A stretch of DNA of 64,000 nucleotides, taken from the NCBI RefSeq assembly GCF_949769285.1, contig NZ_OX458331.1, forward strand, positions 1,426,001 to 1,490,000, read 5' to 3'. Below are positions 34,844 to 43,921 of this stretch, in pieces; within the stretch, counting starts at the first letter, position 1; the number at the start of each line of letters is the position of its first letter. The stretch comes from Anaerococcus sp. Marseille-Q7828. Its GTDB lineage: Bacteria > Bacillota > Clostridia > Tissierellales > Peptoniphilaceae. The position numbers were made by a program, and so were the translations under genes. The notes below the pieces were generated by a model. That model worked only from the letters and a program-made list of their open reading frames with translations. It was not told the DNA's origin and did not search any database.

Positions 34844-34877
34844 TAAAAAAAGCTATTTCATTATGAAATAGCCTTTT
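34844..34877. terminator. Terminator between dnaK and dnaJ
   Basis: GCTATTTCA-TTA-TGAAATAGC (34852-34872) is a perfect 9-bp stem with T-runs on both strands. It stands 45 bp after the dnaK stop and about 22 bp before the dnaJ ATG. Confidence 0.85.
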
Positions 34878-34917
34878 TATTTACTTATTATACTCAAGCT
34901 ATATTTATTTGCTAATA

Positions 34918-36729
34918 TTATTCTTCATCCTCATCGATTACTTCATAGTCAGCATCAACTACGTCTTCGTCAGCGCTTGCTTGTTCTGCGCCTTGGGCAT
35001 TTGCTTGGTACATCTTTTCGCTCATTGAATAGATTGTGTTTTGTAGTTCTTCTGTTTGAGCTTTGATTGCTTCAGTATCATTTGAATTGATAGCTTCTTC
35101 TAGTTTGTTGATTTTTGCTTCGATTTCGTCTTTTTCAGCACCTTCGATTTTGGCATCTTCTAGTGTCTTACGAGCTTGGTAAACTAGGCTTTCTGCATTG
35201 TTCTTTGTATCGATGTCTTCTTTTTTCTTCTTATCTTCTTCAGCAAATTGTTCAGCTTCTTTTACTTTTCTGTCGATTTCTTCGTCAGTTAAGTTTGAGC
35301 TTGATGTGATTGTGATCTTTTGTTCTTTACCTGAACCTTGGTCTTTTGCTGTTACATTTACAATACCGTTAGCATCTATATCAAATGTTACTTCGATTTG
35401 TGGAACACCACGTCTTGCTGCTGGGATTCCTGTTAGTTGGAAACGTCCAAGTGTTGTATTGTCTGCTGCCATTTCACGTTCACCTTGAACTACGTGGATG
35501 TCTACTTCTGTTTGTCCATCTGCTGCAGTTGTAAATACTTGAGATTTCTTTGTTGGAATTGTTGTATTTCTTTCGATAAGTTTTGTTGCAACTCCACCTA
35601 GGGTTTCGATACCAAGTGATAGTGGTGTAACGTCTAGTAATAGTAAGTCTTTTACTTCACCTGTAAGAACTCCACCTTGGATAGCTGCACCTAGAGCTAC
35701 TGATTCATCTGGGTTGATATCTCTTTGTGGTTCTTTGCCTATGATGTTTTTAACAAGTTCTTGAACTGCTGGGATTCTTGTAGATCCACCAACAAGTAAT
35801 ACTTTTTCTACATCACTTGCAGCTAGTCCTGCATCTTTTAGTGCGTCATTTACTGGTCCTCTTGTTGCTTCTACTAGGTCTTTTGTAAGTTCATCAAATT
35901 TAGCACGTGATAAAGATATATCCAAGTGAACTGGTTGGCCATCAACAGCTGTAATAAATGGTAGGTTTACATTTGTTGTCATTGTTGATGATAGTTCTTT
36001 CTTAGCCTTTTCAGCAGCATCTTTTAGTCTTTGCATAGCTGTTAGGTCTTTTGTTAAGTCTACGCCAGTTTCTTTTTTGAATTCACTTGCTAGGTAATCT
36101 ACTACTTTGTTGTCAAAGTCGTCTCCACCTAGTTTGTTATTACCACGAGTTGAAAGTACTTCAAATACTCCATCTCCAACTTCAAGTATTGAAACGTCGA
36201 ATGTACCACCACCAAGGTCGTATACCATGATTTTTGCTTGGTCGTGTTCTTTATCTAGACCGTATGCAAGAGAAGCTGCAGTTGGTTCGTTGATGATTCT
36301 ATCTACTGTAAGACCTGCAATCTTTCCAGCGTCTTTTGTTGCTTGTCTTTGAGCATCTGTAAAGTAAGCTGGTACTGTGATTACTGCATTTGTTACTGTG
36401 TCGTTTAAGTATTTTTCAGCATCTGATTTTAATTTTTGTAAAATCATAGCAGAAATTTCTTCTGGTGAATATTTTTTGCCGTCAATTTCAGCTGTTTTGA
36501 AATCAGAACCCATTTCTCTTTTGATAGAAGAAATTGTTCTATCTGGGTTTGTTATAGCTTGTCTTTTTGCTGTTTCTCCAACTAATCTTTCTCCGTCTTT
36601 TGAGAAAGCTACAACTGATGGAGTTGTTCTATTACCTTCGCTGTTTGGGATTATTACTGGGCTACCACCCTCCATAACAGCTACTGCTGAGTTTGTTGTA
36701 CCTAAGTCAATTCCTATAATTTTTGCCAT
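34918..36729 (-). CDS. dnaK: Chaperone protein DnaK (Hsp70)
   Basis: The 603-residue Hsp70 has the phosphate loop [15 protein letters not shown] at the N-terminus, [34 protein letters not shown], the interdomain linker [19 protein letters not shown], the substrate-binding domain and an acidic tail [15 protein letters not shown]. It lies in the CIRCE-controlled hrcA-grpE-dnaK operon and is followed by a strong terminator. Confidence 0.99.
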   Translation of the reverse strand: MAKIIGIDLGTTNSAVAVMEGGSPVIIPNSEGNRTTPSVVAFSKDGERLVGETAKRQAITNPDRTISSIKREMGSDFKTAEIDGKKYSPEEISAMILQKLKSDAEKYLNDTVTNAVITVPAYFTDAQRQATKDAGKIAGLTVDRIINEPTAASLAYGLDKEHDQAKIMVYDLGGGTFDVSILEVGDGVFEVLSTRGNNKLGGDDFDNKVVDYLASEFKKETGVDLTKDLTAMQRLKDAAEKAKKELSSTMTTNVNLPFITAVDGQPVHLDISLSRAKFDELTKDLVEATRGPVNDALKDAGLAASDVEKVLLVGGSTRIPAVQELVKNIIGKEPQRDINPDESVALGAAIQGGVLTGEVKDLLLLDVTPLSLGIETLGGVATKLIERNTTIPTKKSQVFTTAADGQTEVDIHVVQGEREMAADNTTLGRFQLTGIPAARRGVPQIEVTFDIDANGIVNVTAKDQGSGKEQKITITSSSNLTDEEIDRKVKEAEQFAEEDKKKKEDIDTKNNAESLVYQARKTLEDAKIEGAEKDEIEAKINKLEEAINSNDTEAIKAQTEELQNTIYSMSEKMYQANAQGAEQASADEDVVDADYEVIDEDEE

Positions 36730-36742
36730 ATTAATTAGCCTC

Positions 36743-37300
36743 CTATTTTGCTACCTTAACCATTGCAGGTCTTATTACTCTATCGTTTAACTTATAACCT
36801 TTTTGAAAAGTTTCTATTATATGATCGCTTTCTACAGTGTCTGATTCTTCTGATAAAACTGCTTGGTGAACATTGTAATCAAAAACTTCACCATCAGATG
36901 GGATTACTTCTAAGCCTTCGTTTTCAAGGATCTTTAGCATCTCGTCACGAGTCATAACCACACCCTTTATAAGTGGGTCATCTTCGCTTGCACTTGCTAT
37001 AGCCCTATCAAAGTTGTCCAAAACTGGCAAGAGCTTTTCTACTAAGTTGGAACAAGCGTACTTTTTAAAGTCAGCCTTGCTAGCTTCTTCTCTTTGCTTA
37101 TAATTTGTAAAATCAGCTAGAAGTCTTTGGTACTTGTCCTTAAATTCATTGAAGTCTTCCTCAATAACTTCTTCGCTAATTTCCTCATCTTCATCTTCTA
37201 CTATTTCAGCTTCGATTACTTCTTCATCATCGCTATCTTCTATGATTTCTTCTTCTAAATTCTCGTCTAAATTTTCATTTTTTATTTTGTCATTATCCAC
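36743..37300 (-). CDS. grpE: Nucleotide exchange factor GrpE
   Basis: GrpE releases ADP from DnaK. The 185-residue protein has a very acidic N-terminal region (about 1-55, Glu/Asp-rich), the dimerising helix ([31 protein letters not shown]) and the C-terminal beta domain ending [17 protein letters not shown]. It lies between hrcA (11-bp gap) and dnaK (13 bp). Confidence 0.97.
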   Translation of the reverse strand: MDNDKIKNENLDENLEEEIIEDSDDEEVIEAEIVEDEDEEISEEVIEEDFNEFKDKYQRLLADFTNYKQREEASKADFKKYACSNLVEKLLPVLDNFDRAIASASEDDPLIKGVVMTRDEMLKILENEGLEVIPSDGEVFDYNVHQAVLSEESDTVESDHIIETFQKGYKLNDRVIRPAMVKVAK

Positions 37301-37311
37301 TACAAACTCCT

Positions 37312-38325
37312 TTATTTATTAAGCAAATCTGATATCATTATTATATTTGATATCACATCCAGGTAATTAAGTCTGGTAAGGCCAACCACTCCAATGTGGC
37401 CAACTACTTCATCATTGACCTTAAAATATGATGTGATGATAGTATTATCCTTAAGCTCATCTAGGCCATTTTCATAACCTATAGAAACATATAGATTATT
37501 GTAGTTTCTATCGGCAATAATCTTATTTACCCTATCCTTGCTATCAAATAACTTAATAAACTCACGTGCCTTAGATAAATCTTCATACTCTTTAAAGTTG
37601 AAGATATTGCCTAAGCCCTCAATTTGAACATCTCTTTCTGCGTCATTGTAAGATTTGCCCTCAAGTCTTCTATGGATATTATCCATAAGATCCCTATACT
37701 CACTTAAAAGATTATCTTCAAGTTTCTTTAGGTTTTCGTTAACATTTTTAATATCAGATCCCACTAAAGTGTCGTTTAGGACATTGTTAATAAATATGAG
37801 TTCGTCAGTTGATATTTCATAATCTAAGTGGATTATTTCATTTAATATCAATCCGTTGTCAAAGACTGCCACAAGCAATACTTGATTGCTAGAAAGTCTT
37901 ATCAACTCCATATTATTTATTTTCTTGATTTGGTTTTTTAATGTGACTGATACTGCGGTCAAATTTGTAAGATCGGCTAGTATCTTAGTTGCAGTCTCAA
38001 CAATGTCAGATGCATTGTGATATCTTTTATCCAATAGACTTATCATCCTGTCACTTCGATTAGGGCGGATATTTTCATTAAGTTCATTTGCCAGTATATA
38101 GTCAACAAATAACCTATAGCCCTTATCCGAAGGAAGCCTGCCGCTTGATGTGTGGGCTTTTTCTATAAAACCCATCTTCTCAAGAGCGCTCATCTCATTT
38201 CTAATTGTTGCAGGTGAAATATTCATATTGTATTCATCAGCCAAAGATTTTGAACCAATAGGCTCGCCGTCTATGATGTAAGAGTTTATGATAGAGAATA
38301 ATATTTTCAGCTTCCTATCATTCAT
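37312..38325 (-). CDS. hrcA: Heat-inducible transcription repressor HrcA
   Basis: HrcA represses the chaperone operon by binding CIRCE and is kept active by GroEL. Start at ATG 38325 (MNDRKLKILFSIINSYI), with AAAGGAG 6 bases upstream; the GTG at 38343 lies inside the operator. The 337-residue protein has the winged-helix N-terminus (EPIGSKSLADEYNMNISPATIRNEMSALEKMGFIEKAHTSSGRLPSDKGYRLFVDY) and the GAF-like core. It is first in hrcA-grpE-dnaK. Confidence 0.97.
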   Translation of the reverse strand: MNDRKLKILFSIINSYIIDGEPIGSKSLADEYNMNISPATIRNEMSALEKMGFIEKAHTSSGRLPSDKGYRLFVDYILANELNENIRPNRSDRMISLLDKRYHNASDIVETATKILADLTNLTAVSVTLKNQIKKINNMELIRLSSNQVLLVAVFDNGLILNEIIHLDYEISTDELIFINNVLNDTLVGSDIKNVNENLKKLEDNLLSEYRDLMDNIHRRLEGKSYNDAERDVQIEGLGNIFNFKEYEDLSKAREFIKLFDSKDRVNKIIADRNYNNLYVSIGYENGLDELKDNTIITSYFKVNDEVVGHIGVVGLTRLNYLDVISNIIMISDLLNK

Positions 38326-38336
38326 TTTATCTCCTT

Positions 38337-38363
38337 TTAGCACTCATTACTGTCGACTGCTAA
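38337..38363. promoter_or_regulatory. CIRCE operator
   Basis: TTAGCACTC (38337-38345), 9-bp spacer, GACTGCTAA (38355-38363). This matches the CIRCE consensus TTAGCACTC-N9-GAGTGCTAA except for one base in the second arm. It lies at the predicted transcript start of hrcA-grpE-dnaK. Confidence 0.95.
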
Positions 38364-38367
38364 TAAT

Positions 38368-38395
38368 AGTATACTAGCTAATCACCCCCTGTCAA
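38368..38395 (-). promoter_or_regulatory. Promoter of hrcA-grpE-dnaK
   Basis: The minus-strand -35 TTGACA (38395-38390), 16-bp spacer and -10 TATACT (38373-38368). The start point falls at about 38361, inside CIRCE, so HrcA binding would block initiation. Confidence 0.85.
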
Positions 38396-38405
38396 GCAAA
38401 TAAAA

Positions 38406-39530
38406 TTAAATTATAAGTCTATAGAATTCATTGGATAAATTCATACCCTTTTGGCTAAATTTGAAGTTTTCATCTATGACAAAAAAGTCATCATCTATGA
38501 ATTGATCAATTTCCTTTTCATAAGTATGCAAAAAATAATGACCAAATAATTTTTTGAAATCTGCTAGATTTATACCCGACACCTCTCTTAGTTTAAAAAT
38601 TATATATTCCTTTTCCCTATCTTCCTTATCTATATAGGAAATCTCATCAATCGGAAGCTTTCCCTCATTAATCTTTTGCCCATAGTGAATAAAGTTTCTA
38701 GTATTGGTGTACCTGTAGTTTGTAAGGTAGCCCGATCCACTCATACCAAAAGCAATATATCCCTTACCTTCCCAGTATTTTTTGTTGTGGTAAGATTCAT
38801 GGCCTTTCTTGGCAAAATTTGATATCTCATAGCGCTTAAGACCAAAAGAATCAAGTTCTTCTATAATTTCTTCAAATATATCAACTTCATCATCATCGTC
38901 CATCAAATCGAGCTTGCCCTTTTTATCCAAGGCATAAAATCTAGATCCCTCTTCTAAGATAAGTGAATACCAAGAAATATGTTCAGGAGAAATCTTTTTA
39001 ACCATTTCCAGGTCATTTTTAACTGACTTATAATCTTGCTTTGGAAGATTTAGCATGAGGTCAAAGGATAAGTTGTCAAATCCAGCATCCCTAATCACAT
39101 CTATATCTTTTAGGGCAATTTCTGCTGTATGATTTCTGCCAATTTCTCTTAAGACTTCATCGTCAAAAGACTGGACACCAAGTGAAATCCTATTGATACC
39201 AAGATCCTTATAGATTGCTAGTTTTTCCTTAGATATAGAGTTTGGATTACATTCTATGGTAAATTCTTTTAAGTCGCTTATTTTAAATTTTCTTACTTCA
39301 TCTATAATCTCTTTTATATATACGGGATCTATATAAGAAGGGGTCCCACCTCCAATATATATGGAATCAATATCCACACTAAGCCTTTCTTGGTAAAGAT
39401 TTATTTCTTTTTTCAAATTTTTAATATAGGAATCAATCCTAGCATCCACATTCATATAGGCACAAAAGTCACAATAATAGCACTTTTTTGGGCAAAATGG
39501 TATGTGTATATAGCATCCAACTTTTTCCAT
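38406..39530 (-). CDS. hemW: Radical SAM heme chaperone HemW-like protein
   Basis: Start at ATG 39530 (MEKVGCYIHIPFCPKKCYYCDF), with AGGAG 5 bases upstream; 374 residues. The radical-SAM motif CPKKCYYC (about 13-20), GGGTPSYIDP, SLGVQSFDDEVLREIGRNHT and MLNLPKQ match HemW. HemW is a heme-binding relative of HemN, not a true coproporphyrinogen oxidase. It may insert heme into respiratory proteins; its role in a fermenter is uncertain. It lies just upstream of the hrcA promoter. Confidence 0.9.
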   Translation of the reverse strand: MEKVGCYIHIPFCPKKCYYCDFCAYMNVDARIDSYIKNLKKEINLYQERLSVDIDSIYIGGGTPSYIDPVYIKEIIDEVRKFKISDLKEFTIECNPNSISKEKLAIYKDLGINRISLGVQSFDDEVLREIGRNHTAEIALKDIDVIRDAGFDNLSFDLMLNLPKQDYKSVKNDLEMVKKISPEHISWYSLILEEGSRFYALDKKGKLDLMDDDDEVDIFEEIIEELDSFGLKRYEISNFAKKGHESYHNKKYWEGKGYIAFGMSGSGYLTNYRYTNTRNFIHYGQKINEGKLPIDEISYIDKEDREKEYIIFKLREVSGINLADFKKLFGHYFLHTYEKEIDQFIDDDFFVIDENFKFSQKGMNLSNEFYRLII

Positions 39531-39603
39531 AATAACTCCTTTTTTCATAAAAAATATACTAGTTTAAATAAATTTATCTATTATAATAAGAAAGGCTAAT
39601 ATG

Positions 39604-39612
39604 TGATATACT
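39604..39612 (+). promoter_or_regulatory. Extended -10 promoter of the response regulator gene
   Basis: TGaTATACT, an extended -10 with no clear -35 at the usual distance. The start is expected near 39619, leaving a 20-base leader with an AAAGGGGAT ribosome binding site. Confidence 0.5.
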
Positions 39613-39639
39613 TTAATCAAAGAAACAAAGGGGATACAT

Positions 39640-40305
39640 ATGGCAAAAAAAGTTCTAATCATAGAAGATGACAATGACATTAATAATATAATTTCTGAAG
39701 TCTTGACAAAAAATGACTTTGCTTGTAAGAAAGTTTATTCTGGTACAGAAGCTCTCATATATATTAAGGAGGATTTTGACTTATTTATCCTAGACCTAAT
39801 GCTACCAGGACTAGCTGGGGAGAAAGTCATAGAAGAAATAAAAAAAGTGACCAACGCTCCTGTCTTAATCCTATCGTCAAAAGATTCTATGGACTCAAAA
39901 CTCGCCCTACTAAGGGGTGGAGCCGATGATTATATGACCAAGCCCTTCAACCTAGAAGAACTCCTTGCCAGGGTCAATATCCTTACAAAAAGAAGTGAAC
40001 ATTCTGGTCAAAATCTAACCTACAAATCCCTAAGGCTAGATACTGATAACTACCAAGCTTATGTTGATGATAAGGCTCTTTCTCTAACAAAAACAGAATT
40101 TAGAATCCTAGAACTATTAATTTCAAATCCAAATCAAGTATTTACTAAAGAAAATTTATATGAATATAGCCAAGGAGACTATTATCTTCCTACAGATAAT
40201 TCTATAAACGTTCATATATCTAATCTTAGAAAAAAGATTAAAAAATACACCAAGGAAGATTATATTGAAACGGTTTGGGGAATAGGATTTAAACTTGCAA
40301 AATAG
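39640..40305 (+). CDS. OmpR-family response regulator
   Basis: The 221-residue protein has a receiver domain (VLIIEDDNDINNII; phospho-acceptor Asp in LFILDLMLPG; Lys in DDYMTKPFNLEELLARV) and a winged-helix DNA-binding domain (LSLTKTEFRILELLISNPNQVFTKENLYEY...SINVHISNLRKKI). The cognate kinase is probably the one at 42208, with an ABC transporter in between. A terminator separates it from the transporter, so the regulator has its own transcript. The arrangement is typical of antimicrobial-peptide sensing and resistance modules. Confidence 0.93.
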   Translation: MAKKVLIIEDDNDINNIISEVLTKNDFACKKVYSGTEALIYIKEDFDLFILDLMLPGLAGEKVIEEIKKVTNAPVLILSSKDSMDSKLALLRGGADDYMTKPFNLEELLARVNILTKRSEHSGQNLTYKSLRLDTDNYQAYVDDKALSLTKTEFRILELLISNPNQVFTKENLYEYSQGDYYLPTDNSINVHISNLRKKIKKYTKEDYIETVWGIGFKLAK

Positions 40306-40316
40306 TTATTTTTAAG

Positions 40317-40338
40317 CCATCATTATGATGGTTTTTTT
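40317..40338 (+). terminator. Terminator after the response regulator
   Basis: CCATCATTATGATGG (40317-40331), followed by seven T. Confidence 0.85.
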
Positions 40339-40372
40339 AATCTTTATGATTTCTTTAAACTTTATATATGCT

Positions 40373-40401
40373 TTGTTAATAATTTTCATATATTATATAG
40401 A
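40373..40401 (+). promoter_or_regulatory. Promoter of the ABC transporter/kinase operon
   Basis: TTGTTA (40373-40378), 17-bp spacer, TATAGA (40396-40401). This gives a leader of about 28 bases ending in AAAGGAG before ATG 40436. It is probably the target of the adjacent response regulator. Confidence 0.5.
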
Positions 40402-40435
40402 TAGACAAAGATAGATACTTTTGAAAGGAGCGATT

Positions 40436-41347
40436 ATGAATCCAATAGTACAGACAAAAAACTTATGCAAAACTTTTGGCAATTACAAGGCTGTAGACAA
40501 TATATCTTTGACCATAAACCAAGGAGATATATATGGACTTATAGGAAAAAATGGTGCTGGTAAAACTACTTTTATGAAGATGATTGCTAATTTATCGAAA
40601 CCTACTTCGGGAACTTATCAAATATTTTCTAATCCTTACGAGGACAATAAGATAAGTCAAAGAAGACTATCAGCTCTGATAGAAAATGTAGGATCTTACC
40701 CTACCATGACAGCCTACGATAATATGCTACTTAAAGGTAAGTCCCTAGGACTAGTAGGCGATAAGTACATATATGAAACTCTAGACTTGTTAGGACTTGG
40801 AAATGTTGGCAAGAAAAAGATCAAAGATTTTTCCCTCGGAATGAAACAAAGACTTGGCATATCCCTAGCCCTTGTTGGTAATCCAGATATAGTGGTTCTA
40901 GATGAACCAATAAACGGCCTAGATCCCCAAGGAATTATTGATATTAGAAACATAATAGCTAAGTTAAACAAAGAAAATAATATAACTTTTCTCATATCTT
41001 CACATATATTAGATGAACTAGGAAAGCTTGCAACAAATTTTGCTATCATAGACAAGGGATCTCTAGTAGCAAACTTTACAAAAAAAGAACTTGAAGAGTC
41101 CACCAAAGACAGGATAGAAGTCCTTACTGATGACCCCAAAAAGACTATACTTGCCCTAGATAAAGGACAAATCGGCCCATATAGAGTGCTTGATAATAAT
41201 ATGATTCATATATATGTAGATAGCAAATATACCAATGAGATAATCTCTTGCCTATATGAGGCTGGCATCAAGATTAATTATTTTAATGTTCACAATACTT
41301 CCTTGGAAGAATATTACATCAAATTATTGGAAAACAAAGGAGCCTAA
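40436..41347 (+). CDS. ABC transporter ATP-binding protein (lantibiotic-protection/BcrA type)
   Basis: Start at ATG 40436 because AAAGGAG stands 5 bases upstream; 303 residues. Walker A GKNGAGKTT, SLGMKQRLGISLALVG as signature, Walker B IVVLDEPINGLDPQG, H-loop LISSHIL. The C-terminal part (about 215-303) is the variable tail found in BcrA/SpaF-type exporters. It is coupled to the membrane subunit (next ATG one base after the stop). By analogy it protects against peptide antibiotics; the substrate is not visible. Confidence 0.9.
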   Translation: MNPIVQTKNLCKTFGNYKAVDNISLTINQGDIYGLIGKNGAGKTTFMKMIANLSKPTSGTYQIFSNPYEDNKISQRRLSALIENVGSYPTMTAYDNMLLKGKSLGLVGDKYIYETLDLLGLGNVGKKKIKDFSLGMKQRLGISLALVGNPDIVVLDEPINGLDPQGIIDIRNIIAKLNKENNITFLISSHILDELGKLATNFAIIDKGSLVANFTKKELEESTKDRIEVLTDDPKKTILALDKGQIGPYRVLDNNMIHIYVDSKYTNEIISCLYEAGIKINYFNVHNTSLEEYYIKLLENKGA

Positions 41348-41348
41348 T

Positions 41349-42194
41349 ATGCTTAATCTTATGAAAATGGAAATCACTAGAATTTTTAAAAGCAAATATT
41401 CCTATTTTATATTTTTTGCAAGTCTTCTTACATTTTTACTAACAGTAGGTCTGGTCGATTACACTAGCAAAAATATAGACAATTTCGAAGAAAATGTCAT
41501 TGAGACAAATGATGATGATAGTAATGGAGTCAAGGTTGATGTTGACAAAGGTGAATTAGAAAAATTGACCGATTCTGGAGAAGACTTTGTCATATCATCT
41601 TTTTCCCAATCCACCTACCTAATTTTTCTAATAATCTTTGGTTCCCTATTTTTTACTAATCCTTATGCCAATGGCTTTGTAAAAAACTTCCTTGGCATGA
41701 CCAAAAATAAGAGTTCGTATATAATAGCGACCTTTATTACAGCTTCTCTATTTGTTATAGTAAGCTTTGCCCTAGGAGCAGGTCTTCTTACTATAACAGG
41801 AGCTTATATAAACAATGGTATGCTCAAATTTACCAACTATCCTAGATTATTTTTTGTTTTATTAATAGAGCTAGTCTCTCATATCTCCTATCTAGCGCTG
41901 ATCTTACTAGTAGCTACATTTACTAGGTCTACAGCAAAAACCTTGATGTTTACATTATTGTACCCTACTATATTTTTTAACCTTTTAAGAGGTATTGGCG
42001 ACCAGTTTCTATCTTTATTTATCAATTTGCCAGATGACTTTTCTATAGCAAATTATGTTAATATAGGCAATATAATCTCAACAAATTTTGCCTCAACTAA
42101 TGCTGATCTTACTAGATCTCTAATCGTAGCAATTATAATAGGAACTATAGCATTGGTCTCATCTTCTGTTATAATAAATAAAAAAGATATATAG
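41349..42194 (+). CDS. ABC-2 type permease of the peptide-protection transporter
   Basis: Start at ATG 41349, directly behind the ATPase stop; 281 residues. The N-terminus LMKMEITRIFKSKYSYFIFFASLLTFLL is the typical first helix of ABC-2 (SpaE/MutE-like) subunits. Then come an extracytoplasmic loop (about 40-85, acidic) and five further hydrophobic helices (about 90-270). It should form the channel for the ATPase encoded upstream. Confidence 0.85.
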   Translation: MLNLMKMEITRIFKSKYSYFIFFASLLTFLLTVGLVDYTSKNIDNFEENVIETNDDDSNGVKVDVDKGELEKLTDSGEDFVISSFSQSTYLIFLIIFGSLFFTNPYANGFVKNFLGMTKNKSSYIIATFITASLFVIVSFALGAGLLTITGAYINNGMLKFTNYPRLFFVLLIELVSHISYLALILLVATFTRSTAKTLMFTLLYPTIFFNLLRGIGDQFLSLFINLPDDFSIANYVNIGNIISTNFASTNADLTRSLIVAIIIGTIALVSSSVIINKKDI

Positions 42195-42207
42195 AAGGGA
42201 AAATATT

Positions 42208-43116
42208 ATGTATGCTATCTGGATTCTTGTTTTGTTACTTGTAATCTCACTAACAGTCAACTTCCTTATGATAAGAGAAGTTTATAACATTTACCAAGAA
42301 GTAAATTTTCTTATAGAAAATAATACGCAAATGAGAATATCTACTGGTTTTTCTATAGGACCTTTTGACCAATTAGCTGAGATTATCAATAAGTTTTTGG
42401 ATAGTTATCATAATAAAGAAAAAGCTTATATCAACAAGGAAAAGTACTTACAAAATACTATAAGGGGACTTTCTCACGATATTAGAACTCCCCTCACTTC
42501 CCTTGATGGTTACTTGCAGGTTATAGCAGATAATAAGGAAGATTCTGACAATGACAAGTACCTTTCCATAATGAAAAATCGCATCAATAGTCTAAATAGT
42601 ATCCTAGACCAGCTATTTACCTTTATAAAACTTCAAGAAGAAGAATACATACTTGAGATGGAGAAAATTGATATTACATCTCTTGCCCTAGAAACTTTAT
42701 TTAATTACTACGAAGATTTTAAATTAAGGAATATTGAACCTACAATAGACTTTACAAAAAATAAAGTTTTTATATTGGCAAACAAGGATGGTCTTTGTAG
42801 AATTTTTCAAAATATTTACAAAAATATATTGGAACATGGTCAAAGTCCAATTCATCTTAGTCTTAGAGAAGTAGATGATAAAATAATTTTTGTAAGTAAA
42901 AATAAAATGAAAGACGATCTTACAATAAACAAAAATGATGTATTTAAGGAATTTTACAAGGCGAGTGATTCAAGAACTGGTTCATCTACAGGTCTTGGTC
43001 TTGCCATTTGTAAGGGGCTTGCCGAAAAGATGAATGGAGAAATATCAGCAGATATCGATGGAGAATACTTTTCAATTATCCTTAGTTTTGATAAGATAAA
43101 AAAATCTTCCAAGTAA
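42208..43116 (+). CDS. Sensor histidine kinase with a single N-terminal membrane helix
   Basis: The 302-residue protein has one hydrophobic segment (about 2-22) and no extracellular domain. Dimerisation helix with the phosphorylated His in GLSHDIRTPLTSLDGYLQV (about 92-110). The ATPase part has RIFQNIYKNILEHG (N box) and SSTGLGLAICKGLAEKMNG (G box). The tiny sensor part suggests that it senses through the adjacent transporter or within the membrane. Partner regulator: 39640. Confidence 0.92.
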   Translation: MYAIWILVLLLVISLTVNFLMIREVYNIYQEVNFLIENNTQMRISTGFSIGPFDQLAEIINKFLDSYHNKEKAYINKEKYLQNTIRGLSHDIRTPLTSLDGYLQVIADNKEDSDNDKYLSIMKNRINSLNSILDQLFTFIKLQEEEYILEMEKIDITSLALETLFNYYEDFKLRNIEPTIDFTKNKVFILANKDGLCRIFQNIYKNILEHGQSPIHLSLREVDDKIIFVSKNKMKDDLTINKNDVFKEFYKASDSRTGSSTGLGLAICKGLAEKMNGEISADIDGEYFSIILSFDKIKKSSK

Positions 43117-43136
43117 TATGCTTGGAAGATTTTTCT
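43098..43136. terminator. Bidirectional terminator, kinase / flavin reductase
   Basis: AAAAATCTTCCAAG / CTTGGAAGATTTTT, a perfect 14-bp stem with an AATATG-type loop; T-run on one strand and A-run on the other. Confidence 0.9.
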
Positions 43137-43137
43137 C

Positions 43138-43869
43138 TTAAAGTATTATTTTATAATTTTCTAAAGTCTTAAAGATTATTTCTCTTTTTTCTGGTTTTTT
43201 GTCAATTATTAGCTTGTCATCTTCGATTCCATTCTCCCTTAATATATATAGGGTATCTAGAACAAAGTTTTCGCTGCCTACTACATAAAAATATCCATCA
43301 CTTTTATTTTTTGCAAGGTTTTTTATCTTTTCAAGGTAGTCGCTTCTACTGTCTAACCAATATTTTAATAATAGTGAATCATCAATACTTGAAAAGTCTC
43401 TTTCGTAAAGATGGGTGTCTTTGGCATTGACATTTACGCTAATAAATTCTGGGATATTTGAACTATCTTCTTCAAATCTTTTTATAAGTGGTCTTATAGT
43501 TGACATAGCAAGGCCTTGGGATAGGGCTATGACAGGGGCATCTTCTCTCTTCAAAGCCATATGAGATTTGATTTTAAAGATTGTGACCATATCACCAGCT
43601 TCAAGATTTGATAAAACTTTTTTAAATGGTGACTTTCTTATAGGGATTTTAGTTGTAAATCTTATATTGCCCTCACTTATCAAAGTATTTATACTAAGGT
43701 GGTGGATTAGCTTTTTATTAACTTCTTCACCCTCATCGTAGCCAGGCAAGGCAAGGTGGAAGCTAGATCCCTCCTCCCAAGTCAAAGCTTCTGGTTTTTC
43801 CAAAGTATATGTCCATACGTTTTTGTATTCTTCTTTTTTATCTAAAATTTTAACTTGATATTTGTCCAT
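43138..43869 (-). CDS. FAD-dependent ferredoxin/flavin reductase-like protein, probably iron-regulated
   Basis: The 243-residue protein has a ferredoxin-reductase fold: an FAD-binding barrel (WTYTLEKPEALTWEEGSSFHLALPG, then HHLSINT) and a nucleotide-binding half (VIALSQGLAMSTIRPLIKRF, and YFYVVGSENFVLDTLYILRENGI). No iron-sulfur cluster motif is present. A near-consensus Fur box lies 13 bp upstream of the start, so a role such as ferric-chelate or heme-iron reduction is inferred. It is a single gene ending in a bidirectional terminator. Confidence 0.75.
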   Translation of the reverse strand: MDKYQVKILDKKEEYKNVWTYTLEKPEALTWEEGSSFHLALPGYDEGEEVNKKLIHHLSINTLISEGNIRFTTKIPIRKSPFKKVLSNLEAGDMVTIFKIKSHMALKREDAPVIALSQGLAMSTIRPLIKRFEEDSSNIPEFISVNVNAKDTHLYERDFSSIDDSLLLKYWLDSRSDYLEKIKNLAKNKSDGYFYVVGSENFVLDTLYILRENGIEDDKLIIDKKPEKREIIFKTLENYKIIL

Positions 43870-43881
43870 AATCTCTCCTAT

Positions 43882-43896
43882 TGATAATTGTTATCA
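43882..43896. promoter_or_regulatory. Fur/PerR-type operator
   Basis: TGATAAT-T-GTTATCA matches the 7-1-7 Fur consensus TGATAATNATTATCA at 13 of 14 defined positions. It lies between a possible -10 (TATAGT, minus strand 43910-43905) and the ribosome binding site of the flavin reductase gene. Confidence 0.8.
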
Positions 43897-43921
43897 CTAA
43901 GTCCACTATACTTATTTTTTA

